Assembly: GCF_001028665.1 (NCBI RefSeq)
Contig: NZ_CP011503.1
Coordinates: forward strand, 1,178,001 to 1,242,000
Length of the DNA stretch: 64,000 nucleotides
DNA from: Burkholderia pyrrocinia
Lineage (GTDB): Bacteria; Pseudomonadota; Gammaproteobacteria; Burkholderiales; Burkholderiaceae
Direction of reading: 5' to 3'
Both the position numbers and the translations under genes were made by a program. Positions 48,976-58,471 of this stretch are shown piece after piece. Each line of letters opens with the position of its first letter. Position 1 is the first letter of the stretch. Under the pieces are notes generated by a model. It was not told the origin of the DNA, did no database searches, and saw only the letters and a list, made by a program, of their open reading frames with translations.

Positions 48976-51585
48976 ATGTCCAAAGCACTGATCATTGCGG
49001 AAAAGCCTTCTGTCGCGAACGACATCGCGCGCGCTTTGGGCGGCTTTACCAAGCATGACGAATACTATGAAAGCGACGAATTCGTCCTTTCGTCCGCTGT
49101 CGGCCACTTGCTGGAAATCGCCGCCCCGGAAGAGTACGAGGTCAAGCGCGGGAAATGGAGCTTCGCGCATCTGCCCGTCATCCCCCCGCATTTCGACCTG
49201 AACCCGATCGCAAAAAGCGAGTCGCGCCTCAAGGTGCTCACCAAGCTGATGAAGCGCAAGGACGTCGAGCGCCTGATCAACGCATGTGACGCGGGGCGCG
49301 AGGGCGAACTGATTTTCCGCCTGATCGCGCAGCACGCGAAGGCGAAGCAGCCGGTCCAGCGCCTGTGGCTGCAGTCGATGACGCCGCAGGCGATCCGCGA
49401 CGGTTTCGCGAACCTGCGCAGCGACACGGACATGCAGCCGCTCGCCGACGCCGCACGCTGCCGCTCGGAAGCCGACTGGCTGGTCGGGATCAACGGCACC
49501 CGTGCGATGACCGCGTTCAACAGCAAGGGCGGCGGCTTTTTCCTGACGACAGTCGGTCGCGTTCAGACGCCAACGTTGTCGATCGTCGTCGAACGCGAAG
49601 AGAAAATCCGCCGCTTCATCCCGCGCGACTATTGGGAAGTGAAGGCCGCATTCGCGTGCGCCGGCGGTTTCTACGAAGGCAAGTGGTACGACCCGAAATT
49701 CAAGCGCGACGAATTCGATCCGGAAAAGCGCGACTCCCGCCTGTGGAGCCTGCCGGCCGCCGAAACGATCGTCGCCGCATGTCGCGACCAGGTCGGCACG
49801 GTCTCCGAGGAATCGAAACCGTCGACGCAACTGTCGCCGCTGCTGTTCGACCTGACGAGCCTGCAGCGCGAGGCGAACGGCCGCTTCGGCTTCTCCGCGA
49901 AGAACACGCTCGGCCTTGCGCAGGCGCTGTATGAAAAGCACAAGGTGCTGACCTACCCGCGTACCGATGCACGCGCGCTGCCGGAAGACTACATTTCGAC
50001 GGTCCAGTCCACGCTCGAGATGCTCAAGGAGAGCAACAACTACCTGCCGCATGCGAAGCAGGTGCTCGACAAGGGCTGGGTGAAGCCGAACAAGCGGATC
50101 TTCGACAACTCGAAGATCAGCGACCACTTTGCAATCATCCCGACGCTGCAGGCGCCGAAGTCGCTGTCCGAGCCGGAGCAGAAGCTGTACGACCTGGTCG
50201 TGAAGCGCTTCCTCGCCGTGTTCTTCCCGGCGGCCGAATTCCGCGTCACGACCCGGATCACCGAAGTCGCCGGCCATCACTTCAAGACCGAAGGCAAGGT
50301 GCTCGTCGAGCCGGGCTGGCTGCAGGTGTACGGCCGCGACGCCGAAGGCGCGGACGCGAACCTCGTGCCGGTGCAGAAGAACGAGAAGGTGAAGACGGAC
50401 GAAATCGCCGCCGTCGCGCTCGTGACGAAGCCGCCCGCACGCTACTCGGAAGCGACGCTGCTGTCGGCGATGGAAGGCGCGGGCAAGCTCGTCGAGGACG
50501 ACGAGCTGCGCGAGGCGATGGCCGCGAAGGGCCTCGGCACGCCGGCGACGCGCGCGGCGATCATCGAAGGCCTGCTCGGCGAGAAATACCTGTTGCGCGA
50601 AGGCCGCGAGCTGATCCCGACCGCGAAGGCATTCCAGCTGATGACGCTCTTGCGCGGGCTCGGCGTGAAGGAACTGACCGCGCCGGAGCTCACTGGCGAG
50701 TGGGAATACAAGCTGTCGCAGATGGAGCGCGGCAACCTCGGGCGCGACGCGTTCATGCAGGAAATCGCCCGCATGACGCAGCAGATCGTCAAGCGCGCGA
50801 AGGAATACGATTCCGACACGATCCCCGGCGACTACGCGACGCTCGAGACGCCGTGCCCGAACTGCGGCGGCCAGGTGAAGGAAAACTACCGCCGCTTCGC
50901 GTGCACGAAGTGCGAGTTCTCGATCTCGAAGATCCCGGGCAGCCGGCAGTTCGAGATTCCGGAAGTCGAGGAGCTGCTGCAGAAGAAGGAAATCGGTCCG
51001 CTGTCCGGGTTCCGCAGCAAGATGGGCCGCCCGTTCTCGGCGATCCTCAAGCTGTCCTTCGACGACGAGACGAAGAACTACAAGCTCGAGTTCGATTTCG
51101 GCCAGGACCAGGGCGGCGAGGAAGGCGAAGCGCCCGACTTCTCCGCGCAGGAGCCGGTCGGCGCGTGCCCGAAGTGCAAGGGCCGCGTGTTCGAGCACGG
51201 GATGAGCTACGTGTGCGAGCACTCGGTTGCGAACCCGAAGACCTGCGACTTCCGCTCGGGCAAGGTGATCCTGCAGCAGGAAATCACGCGCGAGCAGATG
51301 GGCAAGCTGCTCGCTGACGGCCGCACGGATCTGCTGCCGAACTTCAAGTCGTCGCGCACGGGCCGCAACTTCAAGGCGTTCCTCGTGAAGCAGCCGGACG
51401 GCAAGATCGGCTTCGAGTTCGAGAAGAAGGAACCGAAGGCCGCCGCCGCGAAGAAGACGGCGAAATCGGCGACGAAGGATGCCGAAACCGTGACGGAAGG
51501 CGCCGCAGAGAAACCGGCACCGGCCCGCAAGACCGCCGCCAAAACTGCCGCCCGCAAGACGACGGCACGCAAGACGGGCTCGTAA
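48976..51585 (+). CDS. topB: DNA topoisomerase III
   Basis: An 869-residue type IA topoisomerase that decatenates single-stranded intermediates. Toprim signature IIAEKPSVA at the start and the acidic triplet DAGREGE, active-site Tyr327 in VLTYPRTDA. Two C-terminal zinc-ribbon-like regions (CPNCGG...CTKCEF; CPKCKG...) and a Lys/Ala/Thr-rich tail (about 50 residues) extend it beyond the E. coli enzyme. A bidirectional terminator follows. Confidence 0.95.
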   Translation: MSKALIIAEKPSVANDIARALGGFTKHDEYYESDEFVLSSAVGHLLEIAAPEEYEVKRGKWSFAHLPVIPPHFDLNPIAKSESRLKVLTKLMKRKDVERLINACDAGREGELIFRLIAQHAKAKQPVQRLWLQSMTPQAIRDGFANLRSDTDMQPLADAARCRSEADWLVGINGTRAMTAFNSKGGGFFLTTVGRVQTPTLSIVVEREEKIRRFIPRDYWEVKAAFACAGGFYEGKWYDPKFKRDEFDPEKRDSRLWSLPAAETIVAACRDQVGTVSEESKPSTQLSPLLFDLTSLQREANGRFGFSAKNTLGLAQALYEKHKVLTYPRTDARALPEDYISTVQSTLEMLKESNNYLPHAKQVLDKGWVKPNKRIFDNSKISDHFAIIPTLQAPKSLSEPEQKLYDLVVKRFLAVFFPAAEFRVTTRITEVAGHHFKTEGKVLVEPGWLQVYGRDAEGADANLVPVQKNEKVKTDEIAAVALVTKPPARYSEATLLSAMEGAGKLVEDDELREAMAAKGLGTPATRAAIIEGLLGEKYLLREGRELIPTAKAFQLMTLLRGLGVKELTAPELTGEWEYKLSQMERGNLGRDAFMQEIARMTQQIVKRAKEYDSDTIPGDYATLETPCPNCGGQVKENYRRFACTKCEFSISKIPGSRQFEIPEVEELLQKKEIGPLSGFRSKMGRPFSAILKLSFDDETKNYKLEFDFGQDQGGEEGEAPDFSAQEPVGACPKCKGRVFEHGMSYVCEHSVANPKTCDFRSGKVILQQEITREQMGKLLADGRTDLLPNFKSSRTGRNFKAFLVKQPDGKIGFEFEKKEPKAAAAKKTAKSATKDAETVTEGAAEKPAPARKTAAKTAARKTTARKTGS

Positions 51586-51640
51586 CGGCCTGGCCGCCGG
51601 GGGGCTTCCCCCGGCGCATCGGGCTGCGGCAGGCACCCAT

Positions 51641-51677
51641 AAAAAAACGCGGATCGATCGCTCGATCCGCGTTTTTT
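51641..51677. terminator. bidirectional terminator between topB and the LysR gene
   Basis: An approximately 11-bp stem (ACGCGGATCGA with TCGATCCGCGT, 4-base loop TCGC) flanked by seven A on the left and six T on the right. Confidence 0.9.
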
Positions 51678-51716
51678 CTTTGTGCCGGCGGCAGCCGCCG
51701 CCCGGCCATCGCGCCG

Positions 51717-52766
51717 TTACAGCGGCGACGGCACCGCAACACGCGTGCGTGTCGAACGCGGCAGGCGCGGCGACAGGTTCGGGTCGGCCGATTCGGGCTG
51801 CTCCGCACGCGTCTCGACGCCGATCGGCGCGAGCGTCGCACCCTGCGCGGCCCACTGCTCGCCGATCGTCGCATCGGTCGCGTGACTGAAATACTCGACG
51901 AGGTGGTCGATGAACGTGCGCACCTTCGCGGGCAAATGGCGCCGGCTCGGGTAAGCGATGTTGATTTCGACCTGCGGCAGCCGGAAATCCGGCAGCAACC
52001 GCACGAGCGCACCGCGCGCGATGTCGCTGCCGATCAGGTAGCTCGGCAGGATCGCGACGCCCATCCCGAGCAGCGCGAACTGGCGCAGCATCGCCGTGTT
52101 GTTCGCGACGATCACGTTGGTCGGGCGCACGCGCACTTCGCCGTCCGGCCCCGTGAACACGCGCTCGTCGCCCCAGTATTCGGCCGGCAGGCTCAGGCTC
52201 GGGTGCGCGACGAGCTGCTCCGGATGGGTCGGCACGCCGTGCTTCTCCAGATAGCTCGGCGTCGCGCACACGGTCATGCAGCCCGTGGTCAGCCGCCGCG
52301 TGACGATGCTCGCGCTACGCATCTGGCGCGTAACGACGATACCGACGTCGAAGCCTTCCTCGACGAGATCGACCTGCCGGTCGACCAGCGTGAGATCCGG
52401 CACCACTTTCGGGAAATTCTCCGTGTACGTCTGCAACACGGGCGCGAGGTTATGCAGGCCGAACACGACCGGCGCGACGATGCGCAGCGTGCCGACCGGC
52501 TCGTGATTGCGCGCGACGACCATCTGCTCGACGTCCTCGAGCTCATCGAGGATCTGGCGAGCACGCTCCAGATAGACCTGACCCGACTCCGTCAGGGAAA
52601 GGCTGCGCGTGGTGCGATTGAGCAAACGCGTGCCGAGCCGGCCTTCCAGATCGGCGACGTGACGCGTCGCGACCGCGTTGGAGATATCCATTGCGCTCGC
52701 GGCCCGCGCGAAACTGCCGAGATCTGCAACCTTGACGAACACGCGCATCGACTGCAAATGATCCAT
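51717..52766 (-). CDS. LysR-family transcriptional regulator
   Basis: A 349-residue regulator: winged helix at residues 1-62 (VKVADLGSFARAASAMDIS, then LNRTTRSLSLTESG), then a periplasmic-binding-like effector domain (GTLRIVAPVVFG). The C-terminal 45 residues are a low-complexity extension after the usual end of the fold. It is divergent from the 2-hydroxyacid dehydrogenase gene, a likely target. Confidence 0.93.
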   Translation of the reverse strand: MDHLQSMRVFVKVADLGSFARAASAMDISNAVATRHVADLEGRLGTRLLNRTTRSLSLTESGQVYLERARQILDELEDVEQMVVARNHEPVGTLRIVAPVVFGLHNLAPVLQTYTENFPKVVPDLTLVDRQVDLVEEGFDVGIVVTRQMRSASIVTRRLTTGCMTVCATPSYLEKHGVPTHPEQLVAHPSLSLPAEYWGDERVFTGPDGEVRVRPTNVIVANNTAMLRQFALLGMGVAILPSYLIGSDIARGALVRLLPDFRLPQVEINIAYPSRRHLPAKVRTFIDHLVEYFSHATDATIGEQWAAQGATLAPIGVETRAEQPESADPNLSPRLPRSTRTRVAVPSPL

Positions 52767-53192
52767 AAACGACTCCTGCCGCTGTTACAACTTCAAAAAG
52801 ATGAAGCAAATGCGTAATTCTCCTACGACAGCGGAAATGATGCAGAGTTGCTCAACAAGGCACCGGTTGACGATAAAAATAGTCAAAAATCCTCGCCTTC
52901 TGCGGATAGTTGATCCAACTATTCTGATTGGAGCAACAATTGGGTGAACCTCGTCGAGTAAGCGGCCGAATCAGGAAGGACGTATTTGATGCGACACAAC
53001 AGCGCACCCTTGCGCACCGCACACGAGCGGCGCCGGGTAAGGCTGCCGCCAATTGCGGCGGAGCGTAACAACCTGTTAAAAAGACACCATGAAGGCGGCC
53101 GACGTAGCATCATGTCGGCCCCGGCCGGGCGGGACGGGTGCGCGACGTGCACCACCGCCACTGCCGCTTTCAACGCGCGACACCCGTTCACC
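52767..53192. other. regulatory region between the LysR gene and the hydroxyacid dehydrogenase
   Basis: About 426 bases, with an AT-rich centre (52870-52950) that should hold the divergent promoters. The open frame of the dehydrogenase continues upstream to 52986 but that part is not family-like. Apart from the dyad at 52906-52922 no clear element was identified. Confidence 0.45.
52906..52922. promoter_or_regulatory. 17-bp dyad, candidate LysR operator
   Basis: ATAGTTG and CAACTAT are perfect inverted arms around the spacer ATC. The dyad is 140 bases upstream of the LysR start codon within the divergent intergenic region, a usual location for LysR binding. Confidence 0.5.
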
Positions 53193-54206
53193 ATGAAAAT
53201 TGCCATCCTCGACGACTACCAGGACGCCGTCCGCAAGCTGAACTGCTTCGAGATGCTTGCCGGCCACGACGTGAAGGTCTTCAACAATACGGTGCGCGGC
53301 CTGGGACAGCTCGCAAGCCGCCTGGCGGAAGTCGAGGCGCTCGTGCTGATTCGTGAACGGACCCCGATTTCGTCGCAACTGCTCGCCAAGCTGCCGAACC
53401 TGCGCATGATCAGCCAGACCGGCCGCGTCTCGAGCCACATCGACCTCGAAGCATGTACCGACCGCGGCATCGCGGTGCTCGAAGGCACGGGTTCGCCGGT
53501 CGCGCCCGCCGAGCTGACCTGGGCGCTCGTGATGGCCGCCCAGCGCCGCATTCCGCAGTACGTCGCGAACCTGAAGCAGGGCGCATGGCAGCAGTCGGGC
53601 CTGAAGACGTCGGCCATGCCGCCGAACTTCGGCCTCGGCCAGGTGCTGCGCGGCCAGACGCTCGGCATCTGGGGCTACGGCAAGATCGGCCGGCTCGTCG
53701 CCGGCTACGGCAAGGCGTTCGGGATGAACGTGCTGATCTGGGGCCGCGAGCATTCGCTCGAAGCCGCACGCGCCGACGGCTACACGGCGGCCGAGAGCCG
53801 CGAGGCGCTGTTCGAGCAGAGCGACGTGCTGTCGCTGCACCTGCGCATGCACGACGACACGCGCGGGATCGTCAAGCAGGAAGACCTGATGCGGATGAAG
53901 CCAACGTCGCTGCTCGTCAACACGAGCCGCGCGGAGCTGCTCGAGGAAAACGCGCTCGTCAACGCGCTGTCGCACAACCGTCCCGGGATGGTCGCGATCG
54001 ACGTGTTCGAGAGCGAGCCGATCCTGCAGGGCTACAGCCTGCTGCGGATGGAGAACGTGATCTGCACGCCGCACATCGGCTATGTCGAACGCGAAAGCTA
54101 CGAGCTCTATTTCAGCGCGGCGTTCAGGAACATCCTCGCGTTCGACGACGGCGACATGTCGAGCGTCGCCAATCCGGAAGCGCTGACGCCGATCCGCAAG
54201 CGCTGA
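53193..54206 (+). CDS. D-2-hydroxyacid dehydrogenase family protein
   Basis: A 337-residue NAD-dependent dehydrogenase. Nucleotide motif GIWGYGKIGRLVAGYG, and catalytic residues Arg in NTSRAELL, Glu in DVFESEP and His in CTPHIGYVE are all present. Family members reduce 2-keto acids such as phosphohydroxypyruvate or hydroxypyruvate; the substrate is not determined. ATG 53193 gives the usual start MKIAILDDYQD. Confidence 0.92.
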   Translation: MKIAILDDYQDAVRKLNCFEMLAGHDVKVFNNTVRGLGQLASRLAEVEALVLIRERTPISSQLLAKLPNLRMISQTGRVSSHIDLEACTDRGIAVLEGTGSPVAPAELTWALVMAAQRRIPQYVANLKQGAWQQSGLKTSAMPPNFGLGQVLRGQTLGIWGYGKIGRLVAGYGKAFGMNVLIWGREHSLEAARADGYTAAESREALFEQSDVLSLHLRMHDDTRGIVKQEDLMRMKPTSLLVNTSRAELLEENALVNALSHNRPGMVAIDVFESEPILQGYSLLRMENVICTPHIGYVERESYELYFSAAFRNILAFDDGDMSSVANPEALTPIRKR

Positions 54207-54258
54207 TCGCGCGGGCTGCGCGCGCCGCGCGGCCCCGCTGCTGCTCCATTCCCCGCCA

Positions 54259-55125
54259 TCAGGCGGCCACGCGGCCGCCTGTCATTGCATCGACGCGCGT
54301 GAGGAAGTGCTCGCCGTCGCGCCGCCCGAGGTCGTACGCATGCCGCATCTGCGACGGGCTCGTGTAATCCCAGCTCGAAATCGGCACCTTGCTCGACGGC
54401 TGTACGTACAGCCGCCGCTGGTCGCCGTGCGCGACCGTGAACATCTGCGGACGCGGATACAGCCGCGTGACGAGCACCAGCACGTCGCCCGGCGACGGGT
54501 CGAGCGCGTCGACCGGCACGTTGTCGACCATCCCGCCATCGAGCACGGGCCGGCCGCCGCGGCGCAGCACCGGCGTGAACGGCGGCGTGCAGGACGACTG
54601 CAGGATCAGGTCGGCGAGTTCGTCGACTTGCGTGCAGGCCTGCGCGCGCACGAATTCAGGCCGAAAGCCGAGCGTGCGCCCGAGCGTCGGGTGCAGCGTC
54701 TTGCGCACGTATTTCTCGATGTTGTACGCGACGAGGCCGGCCGCGACCGCGCTGCGCGCGCCGAGCCAGCGCGGCACGTGCGACACGCCGATGCGGATCT
54801 CCGGCGCCGCGGCGAGCTTCGCGAACGGCTCGCCGTAGATGTCGAGCAATGCCTGACGGTAGATGCGGTAATGCGGAAACACGGGCTCGCGCCCGAACAG
54901 GTTGCCCCAGTACGCGTTCTTCCGGTTGTGGCGCAGCGCCTCTTCGTAATAGCGCATCACCCACGCGGCGTCGCGCGTATACAGCATGCAGGCGGTCGCC
55001 GCGCCGGCCGAGATGCCGGTGATCACGCGCGGGCGCAGCCCGAGGGCCGGCTGCGCGACGTCCCAGAAGCCGGCCTGCCACCAGCAGCGATTGCCGCCAC
55101 CCGCAAAGACGATCTGGTCGAACAT
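54259..55125 (-). CDS. patatin-like phospholipase
   Basis: A 288-residue patatin-fold lipase. Oxyanion hole AGGGNR (8-13), nucleophile GISAG with S39, and dyad Asp in LDGGMVDN (D196). No signal peptide; probably cytoplasmic or associated with the inner membrane. It begins 8 bases after the thioesterase stop, so the two are one operon, suggesting lipid turnover. Confidence 0.88.
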   Translation of the reverse strand: MFDQIVFAGGGNRCWWQAGFWDVAQPALGLRPRVITGISAGAATACMLYTRDAAWVMRYYEEALRHNRKNAYWGNLFGREPVFPHYRIYRQALLDIYGEPFAKLAAAPEIRIGVSHVPRWLGARSAVAAGLVAYNIEKYVRKTLHPTLGRTLGFRPEFVRAQACTQVDELADLILQSSCTPPFTPVLRRGGRPVLDGGMVDNVPVDALDPSPGDVLVLVTRLYPRPQMFTVAHGDQRRLYVQPSSKVPISSWDYTSPSQMRHAYDLGRRDGEHFLTRVDAMTGGRVAA

Positions 55126-55133
55126 CGCGCCGC

Positions 55134-55538
55134 TCAGCTGACGAGTGCGTAGGTCGACGTCGCGTGGACGGCCATCTTGCCGTCCTCGTCGAACAGTTCG
55201 ACTTCGCCGAACACGAGGTTGCGGCCCATCCGCAGCACGCGCGCGGTGACGTGCACGTCGCCCTTGCGCACGGGGCGCATGAAGTTCGTGTTCAGCGACA
55301 CGGTCGTCATCGGCCGGAACTCGCCGAGCGCGGCCGAGATCGCGACCACCATCGCGGTGTCGGCGGCCGCCGTGAACACTTGGCCGCAGATCACGCCGCC
55401 CGAATGGCGGAATTCGCCGGAAAACGGCAGGCGCAGCGTGACGCTGTCGTCGCCGATCGATACGGGAACCAGACCGAGCGAGCGGACCCATGGGGCCAGC
55501 AGGCGATCCAGCAATTCGCGGACTGCGTTTTCGTCCAT
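55134..55538 (-). CDS. PaaI-family hotdog thioesterase
   Basis: A 134-residue hotdog-fold protein with FRHSGGVICGQVFTAAADTA (active-site region, Asp as base) and TTVSLNTNFMRPVRKGDV. Acyl-CoA thioesterase of unknown specificity. It is the first gene of a two-gene unit with the patatin gene. Confidence 0.87.
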   Translation of the reverse strand: MDENAVRELLDRLLAPWVRSLGLVPVSIGDDSVTLRLPFSGEFRHSGGVICGQVFTAAADTAMVVAISAALGEFRPMTTVSLNTNFMRPVRKGDVHVTARVLRMGRNLVFGEVELFDEDGKMAVHATSTYALVS

Positions 55539-55686
55539 CTTCGAATGTCCAGAAAACGTTGCGCGACCGCCGCGCAACGCGTGTGGCGTCATCATACCGG
55601 GAGCGCGCAAACTGCGACCGCTCGTTACCGCGGCGACAGCCGCCGTTGGCGTGACGAAATATTTTCGAGAAATTTGCACAAAGGGC

Positions 55687-55715
55687 TTGCCATGCCCCTT
55701 AAACGCGTGCATAAT
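55687..55715 (+). promoter_or_regulatory. sigma-70 promoter of tRNA-Lys
   Basis: TTGCCA (55687-55692), 17 bases, CATAAT (55710-55715). The -10 ends 13 bases before the tRNA. Confidence 0.75.
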
Positions 55716-55728
55716 CTTTCTTCTGTTG

Positions 55729-55804
55729 GGGGCGTTAGCTCAGTTGGTAGAGCAGCGGACTCTTAATCCGTAGGTCGAGTGTTCGAGTCACTCACGCCCC
55801 ACCA
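55729..55804 (+). tRNA. tRNA-Lys (CTT), integration site of the island
   Basis: A 76-base cloverleaf with encoded CCA. Acceptor stem GGGGCGT/ACGCCCC. Anticodon stem GCGGA/TCCGT with loop CTCTTAA gives anticodon CTT, and T loop is TTCGAGT. Its 3' 45 bases are part of a 52-bp direct repeat found again at 61704-61755. Confidence 0.96.
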
Positions 55805-55811
55805 GGAATTC
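55760..55811 (+). repeat. attL-like direct repeat (52 bp), tRNA side
   Basis: Begins CTCTTAATCCG in the tRNA anticodon loop and ends GGAATTC just after the CCA. It is identical at all 52 positions to 61704-61755. Confidence 0.93.
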
Positions 55812-55813
55812 CG

Positions 55814-55848
55814 AAGCCCGGTTAGCGAAAGCTAACCGGGCTTTTTCT
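55814..55848 (+). terminator. island-borne replacement terminator for tRNA-Lys
   Basis: A 13-bp perfect stem (55814-55826 with 55831-55843), loop GAAA, followed by TTTCTTT. It is inside the element, but its layout closely mimics the chromosomal hairpin at 61758-61792. Confidence 0.88.
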
Positions 55849-55971
55849 TTTCTCCGGGTCATTTCCGGTCACTCCTAGCCATCAATCACCCAGTGGATTC
55901 TTGAGCGATTCGCCAGAAAGCCTCAGAATCACAAGCTGACCGAGGTGCTGTAGCGAGGAGGAATGCATTCA

Positions 55972-57306
55972 ATGCGGGGCACTAGACGAAACATGGAGAT
56001 TCGCAGATTTGACCAAGTAGTGATATCGAATCCCAAACGCTATGTGGACCGATCAAGCGCACAAGATGCGCGCATCTTCCCCTATTACGCCGGCTACTCA
56101 ACCGCCTTCACGGAACAATTGCTCCTGTCGCTTGGCCTCCAAGGCGACAGTATGGTTTTCGATCCATGGAACGGAAGTGGTACAACCACGCAGACCGCGT
56201 ACCGGGCGGGTATGCCCTGCATCGGCACGGACTTGAATCCGGTAATGGTCGTTGTGGCCAAGGCCGGTCTTCTCTCCGCTCTTGATGCCGAGAGTCTTCC
56301 TCCGCTTGCCCAGACAATAGTTGAGCAAGCCGCACAGCGGCAAACAGAAGACCTCTCCGATGATCCTCTGCACACTTGGATGATCCCTCAGAGTGCGGCG
56401 GCAATTCGTGGATTGGAACAAGAAATCCACCGCATACTCGTGTCCCACGCTGAGTATCGTCCGCTTACCTCAGAGGACACCCTAGCGTCTATCTCCCCGC
56501 TCGCGGCCTTTTTTTACGTCGCGTTGTTCCGAACTGCGCGCCGTCACTTGATCGACTTCATTCCGTCCAACCCTACTTGGACAAAGCGACCAAGCTCACC
56601 AGCCCATCGCAAGCGCCCGACTTCGGATAAGATTTACAAAGCTTTCGCTGAGGATGTTCAACTCCTCTCCCGCAAGGTTACAGAAGCTCGCACGCTCTTT
56701 TTTGATGACGCTAGCCCCGCCTCTGTCCGCCTCGGAAATGCCGAAGCGATTGGCTTGCAGACCAATTCTGTCGGCGCAGTCATTTCTTCGCCCCCTTATT
56801 GCACCCGCATCGACTATGCCGTCGCCACGGCCATCGAGCTGGCGGTTCTGCGAATGGGTGGCGGCGACTTCGACACCCTACGACGCAGCCTCACCGGCAC
56901 CTCAACTGTCCAGCGCGACAACCAAGAGGTTGATCCGCAATGGGGTGAGACGTGTGTCGATTTCCTGGATGCGCTGTATCAGCATTCGTCAAAGGCATCC
57001 AAAACCTACTACTTCAAGAACCACGTTCAGTACTTTCACTCCTTGCATGCATCTCTCCAGGAGATTGCTCGGGTACTCGAACCGCAGGCCCCCTGCGTGC
57101 TCGTCGTCCAAGACTCCTACTACAAGCAGATACGGAACGACATAGCGCAGATAACCTGCGAAATGGCGGAAAATGTTGGTCTTCAGTTGCGTAGGCAAGA
57201 GCACTTCTCTGCGACACGCTCTATGGTCGGGGTAAACAAAAAAGCGAAAATATATCTACAGAATCGGACTAATGTAGAAAGCGTTCTGTGTTTTGAAAAT
57301 TCTTGA
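55972..57306 (+). CDS. DNA methyltransferase (N6/N4 amino type), island copy 1
   Basis: A 444-residue SAM-dependent DNA methyltransferase. SAM-binding motif I is VFDPWNGSGTT at residues 62-72 followed by GTDLNP; catalytic motif IV is SSPPYCTRIDY (272-282), the S/D-PPY form of enzymes acting on exocyclic amino groups. About 200 residues lie between the two motifs. The C-terminal part has VLVVQDSYYKQ. AGGAGG at 55956-55961 fits ATG 55972 (10-base spacing) better than ATG 55963 (1 base). It is followed 10 bases later by the DUF262 gene. Target sequence is unknown. No restriction endonuclease of a classical type is adjacent. Confidence 0.85.
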   Translation: MRGTRRNMEIRRFDQVVISNPKRYVDRSSAQDARIFPYYAGYSTAFTEQLLLSLGLQGDSMVFDPWNGSGTTTQTAYRAGMPCIGTDLNPVMVVVAKAGLLSALDAESLPPLAQTIVEQAAQRQTEDLSDDPLHTWMIPQSAAAIRGLEQEIHRILVSHAEYRPLTSEDTLASISPLAAFFYVALFRTARRHLIDFIPSNPTWTKRPSSPAHRKRPTSDKIYKAFAEDVQLLSRKVTEARTLFFDDASPASVRLGNAEAIGLQTNSVGAVISSPPYCTRIDYAVATAIELAVLRMGGGDFDTLRRSLTGTSTVQRDNQEVDPQWGETCVDFLDALYQHSSKASKTYYFKNHVQYFHSLHASLQEIARVLEPQAPCVLVVQDSYYKQIRNDIAQITCEMAENVGLQLRRQEHFSATRSMVGVNKKAKIYLQNRTNVESVLCFENS

Positions 57307-57316
57307 GAGAACTGAT

Positions 57317-58471
57317 ATGGATGATAAACGGGGGGCCCAAGCAGTCGTCGATCTGATTCAGGAAGTTGATGCTCAACTAAAAAACGTACACACGCAAAGT
57401 CTCGACATTTCATTTAACGAGCTTGCCGACATGGTATCGACCAAAGAATTGGATATTAGTCCAGACTACCAGCGACTGTTCCAATGGTCGGAGGGCGCTC
57501 GATCGAGATTTATTGAGTCGCTCCTCCTCGAAATGCCGGTCCCGCCTCTTTATGTTGTCGAAGAGGAAAATAATCAGAAATTACTGATCGATGGTCTCCA
57601 GCGAATTTCGTCCTACCTCCATTTTCGAGGCATGCTGACGGCGACGCACCTACGTCCTCAAGTCAATATCGGCGACAAGCTTGTTTTGCAAGATTGCGAT
57701 ATCCTTCCGCAACTCAATGGAAAGACATTTGACGATCTAGGAACTGCTCTACAAATTAAGCTCAAGCGATCGTTCGTTCGCGTAGAGGTAGTACGAAAAG
57801 GCAGCAACCCGAAATTCAAGTATCATATGTTCAAGCGATTGAACACGGGAGGCGAAAGCTTAACAAATCAGCAGCTCCGCAATTGCACAATTCGCCTACT
57901 GGACGCGAAGTTTAATGATTTCGTCAACTCTCTCGCAGATCAAAATGACGATTTCTGCAGTTGCACGAGCACGATCTCCGAACAAGATCGCCATGGTGCA
58001 TACGATCGAGAACTAGTACTGAGATTCTTTGCCTTTAAGAATTGGCGTACGAAATTCAAACATGACGTCGCTGATTTTCTCACCGAGTATATGGAAGCTG
58101 TTGCGGATCCGGAACATCCCGAGCCCTTCGACTACGAGGCGGAGCGGAAGACTTTCGAGCGAACGTTCAAGATACTCAATCTCGCACTAGGTGAGCAGGC
58201 TTTCAGCCGTGCAAATCGAACAAGAACTGATTTGATTGCCGGGTTTGGGATTTACCAATATGAAGCCTTCACGCTTGGTATCCAATCACACCTGACCTCC
58301 ATCGACATCGATACGGAAGATGGTATCGCAAAAATTCGTGGAATTTTCCTCGCAATCAAACTTAATGAAGAATTTGTCGACATAACTACCGGCGGAGGGA
58401 AAAATAGCCCCGGACCATTCAACCAAAGAGTGGACTTCGTAACCAACCAACTATCCGCCGAGTACGTATGA
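57317..58471 (+). CDS. DUF262-domain protein, island copy 1
   Basis: A 384-residue DUF262 protein. The domain (GmrS/ParB-like nucleotide-dependent module) shows LDISPDYQRLFQWSEGAR (46-63), then LLIDGLQRISSY, where the canonical DGQQR is DGLQR (92-96), and FKRLNTGGESLTNQQLRNC. There is no DUF1524 HNH domain at the C-terminus; instead a helical region. DUF262 proteins occur in GmrSD, SspE and other DNA-modification-sensing defence systems. ATG 57317 follows GAGAGA. It overlaps the HEPN gene by ATGA at 58468. Confidence 0.85.
   Translation: MDDKRGAQAVVDLIQEVDAQLKNVHTQSLDISFNELADMVSTKELDISPDYQRLFQWSEGARSRFIESLLLEMPVPPLYVVEEENNQKLLIDGLQRISSYLHFRGMLTATHLRPQVNIGDKLVLQDCDILPQLNGKTFDDLGTALQIKLKRSFVRVEVVRKGSNPKFKYHMFKRLNTGGESLTNQQLRNCTIRLLDAKFNDFVNSLADQNDDFCSCTSTISEQDRHGAYDRELVLRFFAFKNWRTKFKHDVADFLTEYMEAVADPEHPEPFDYEAERKTFERTFKILNLALGEQAFSRANRTRTDLIAGFGIYQYEAFTLGIQSHLTSIDIDTEDGIAKIRGIFLAIKLNEEFVDITTGGGKNSPGPFNQRVDFVTNQLSAEYV

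Noticed and set aside
48913..52269. Very long open frame (over 1,100 codons) antisense to topB and the LysR gene
   Set aside because: It lies opposite well-recognised genes; long antisense frames arise from high G/C at third positions. The translation is Arg/Leu/Ala-rich without any domain.
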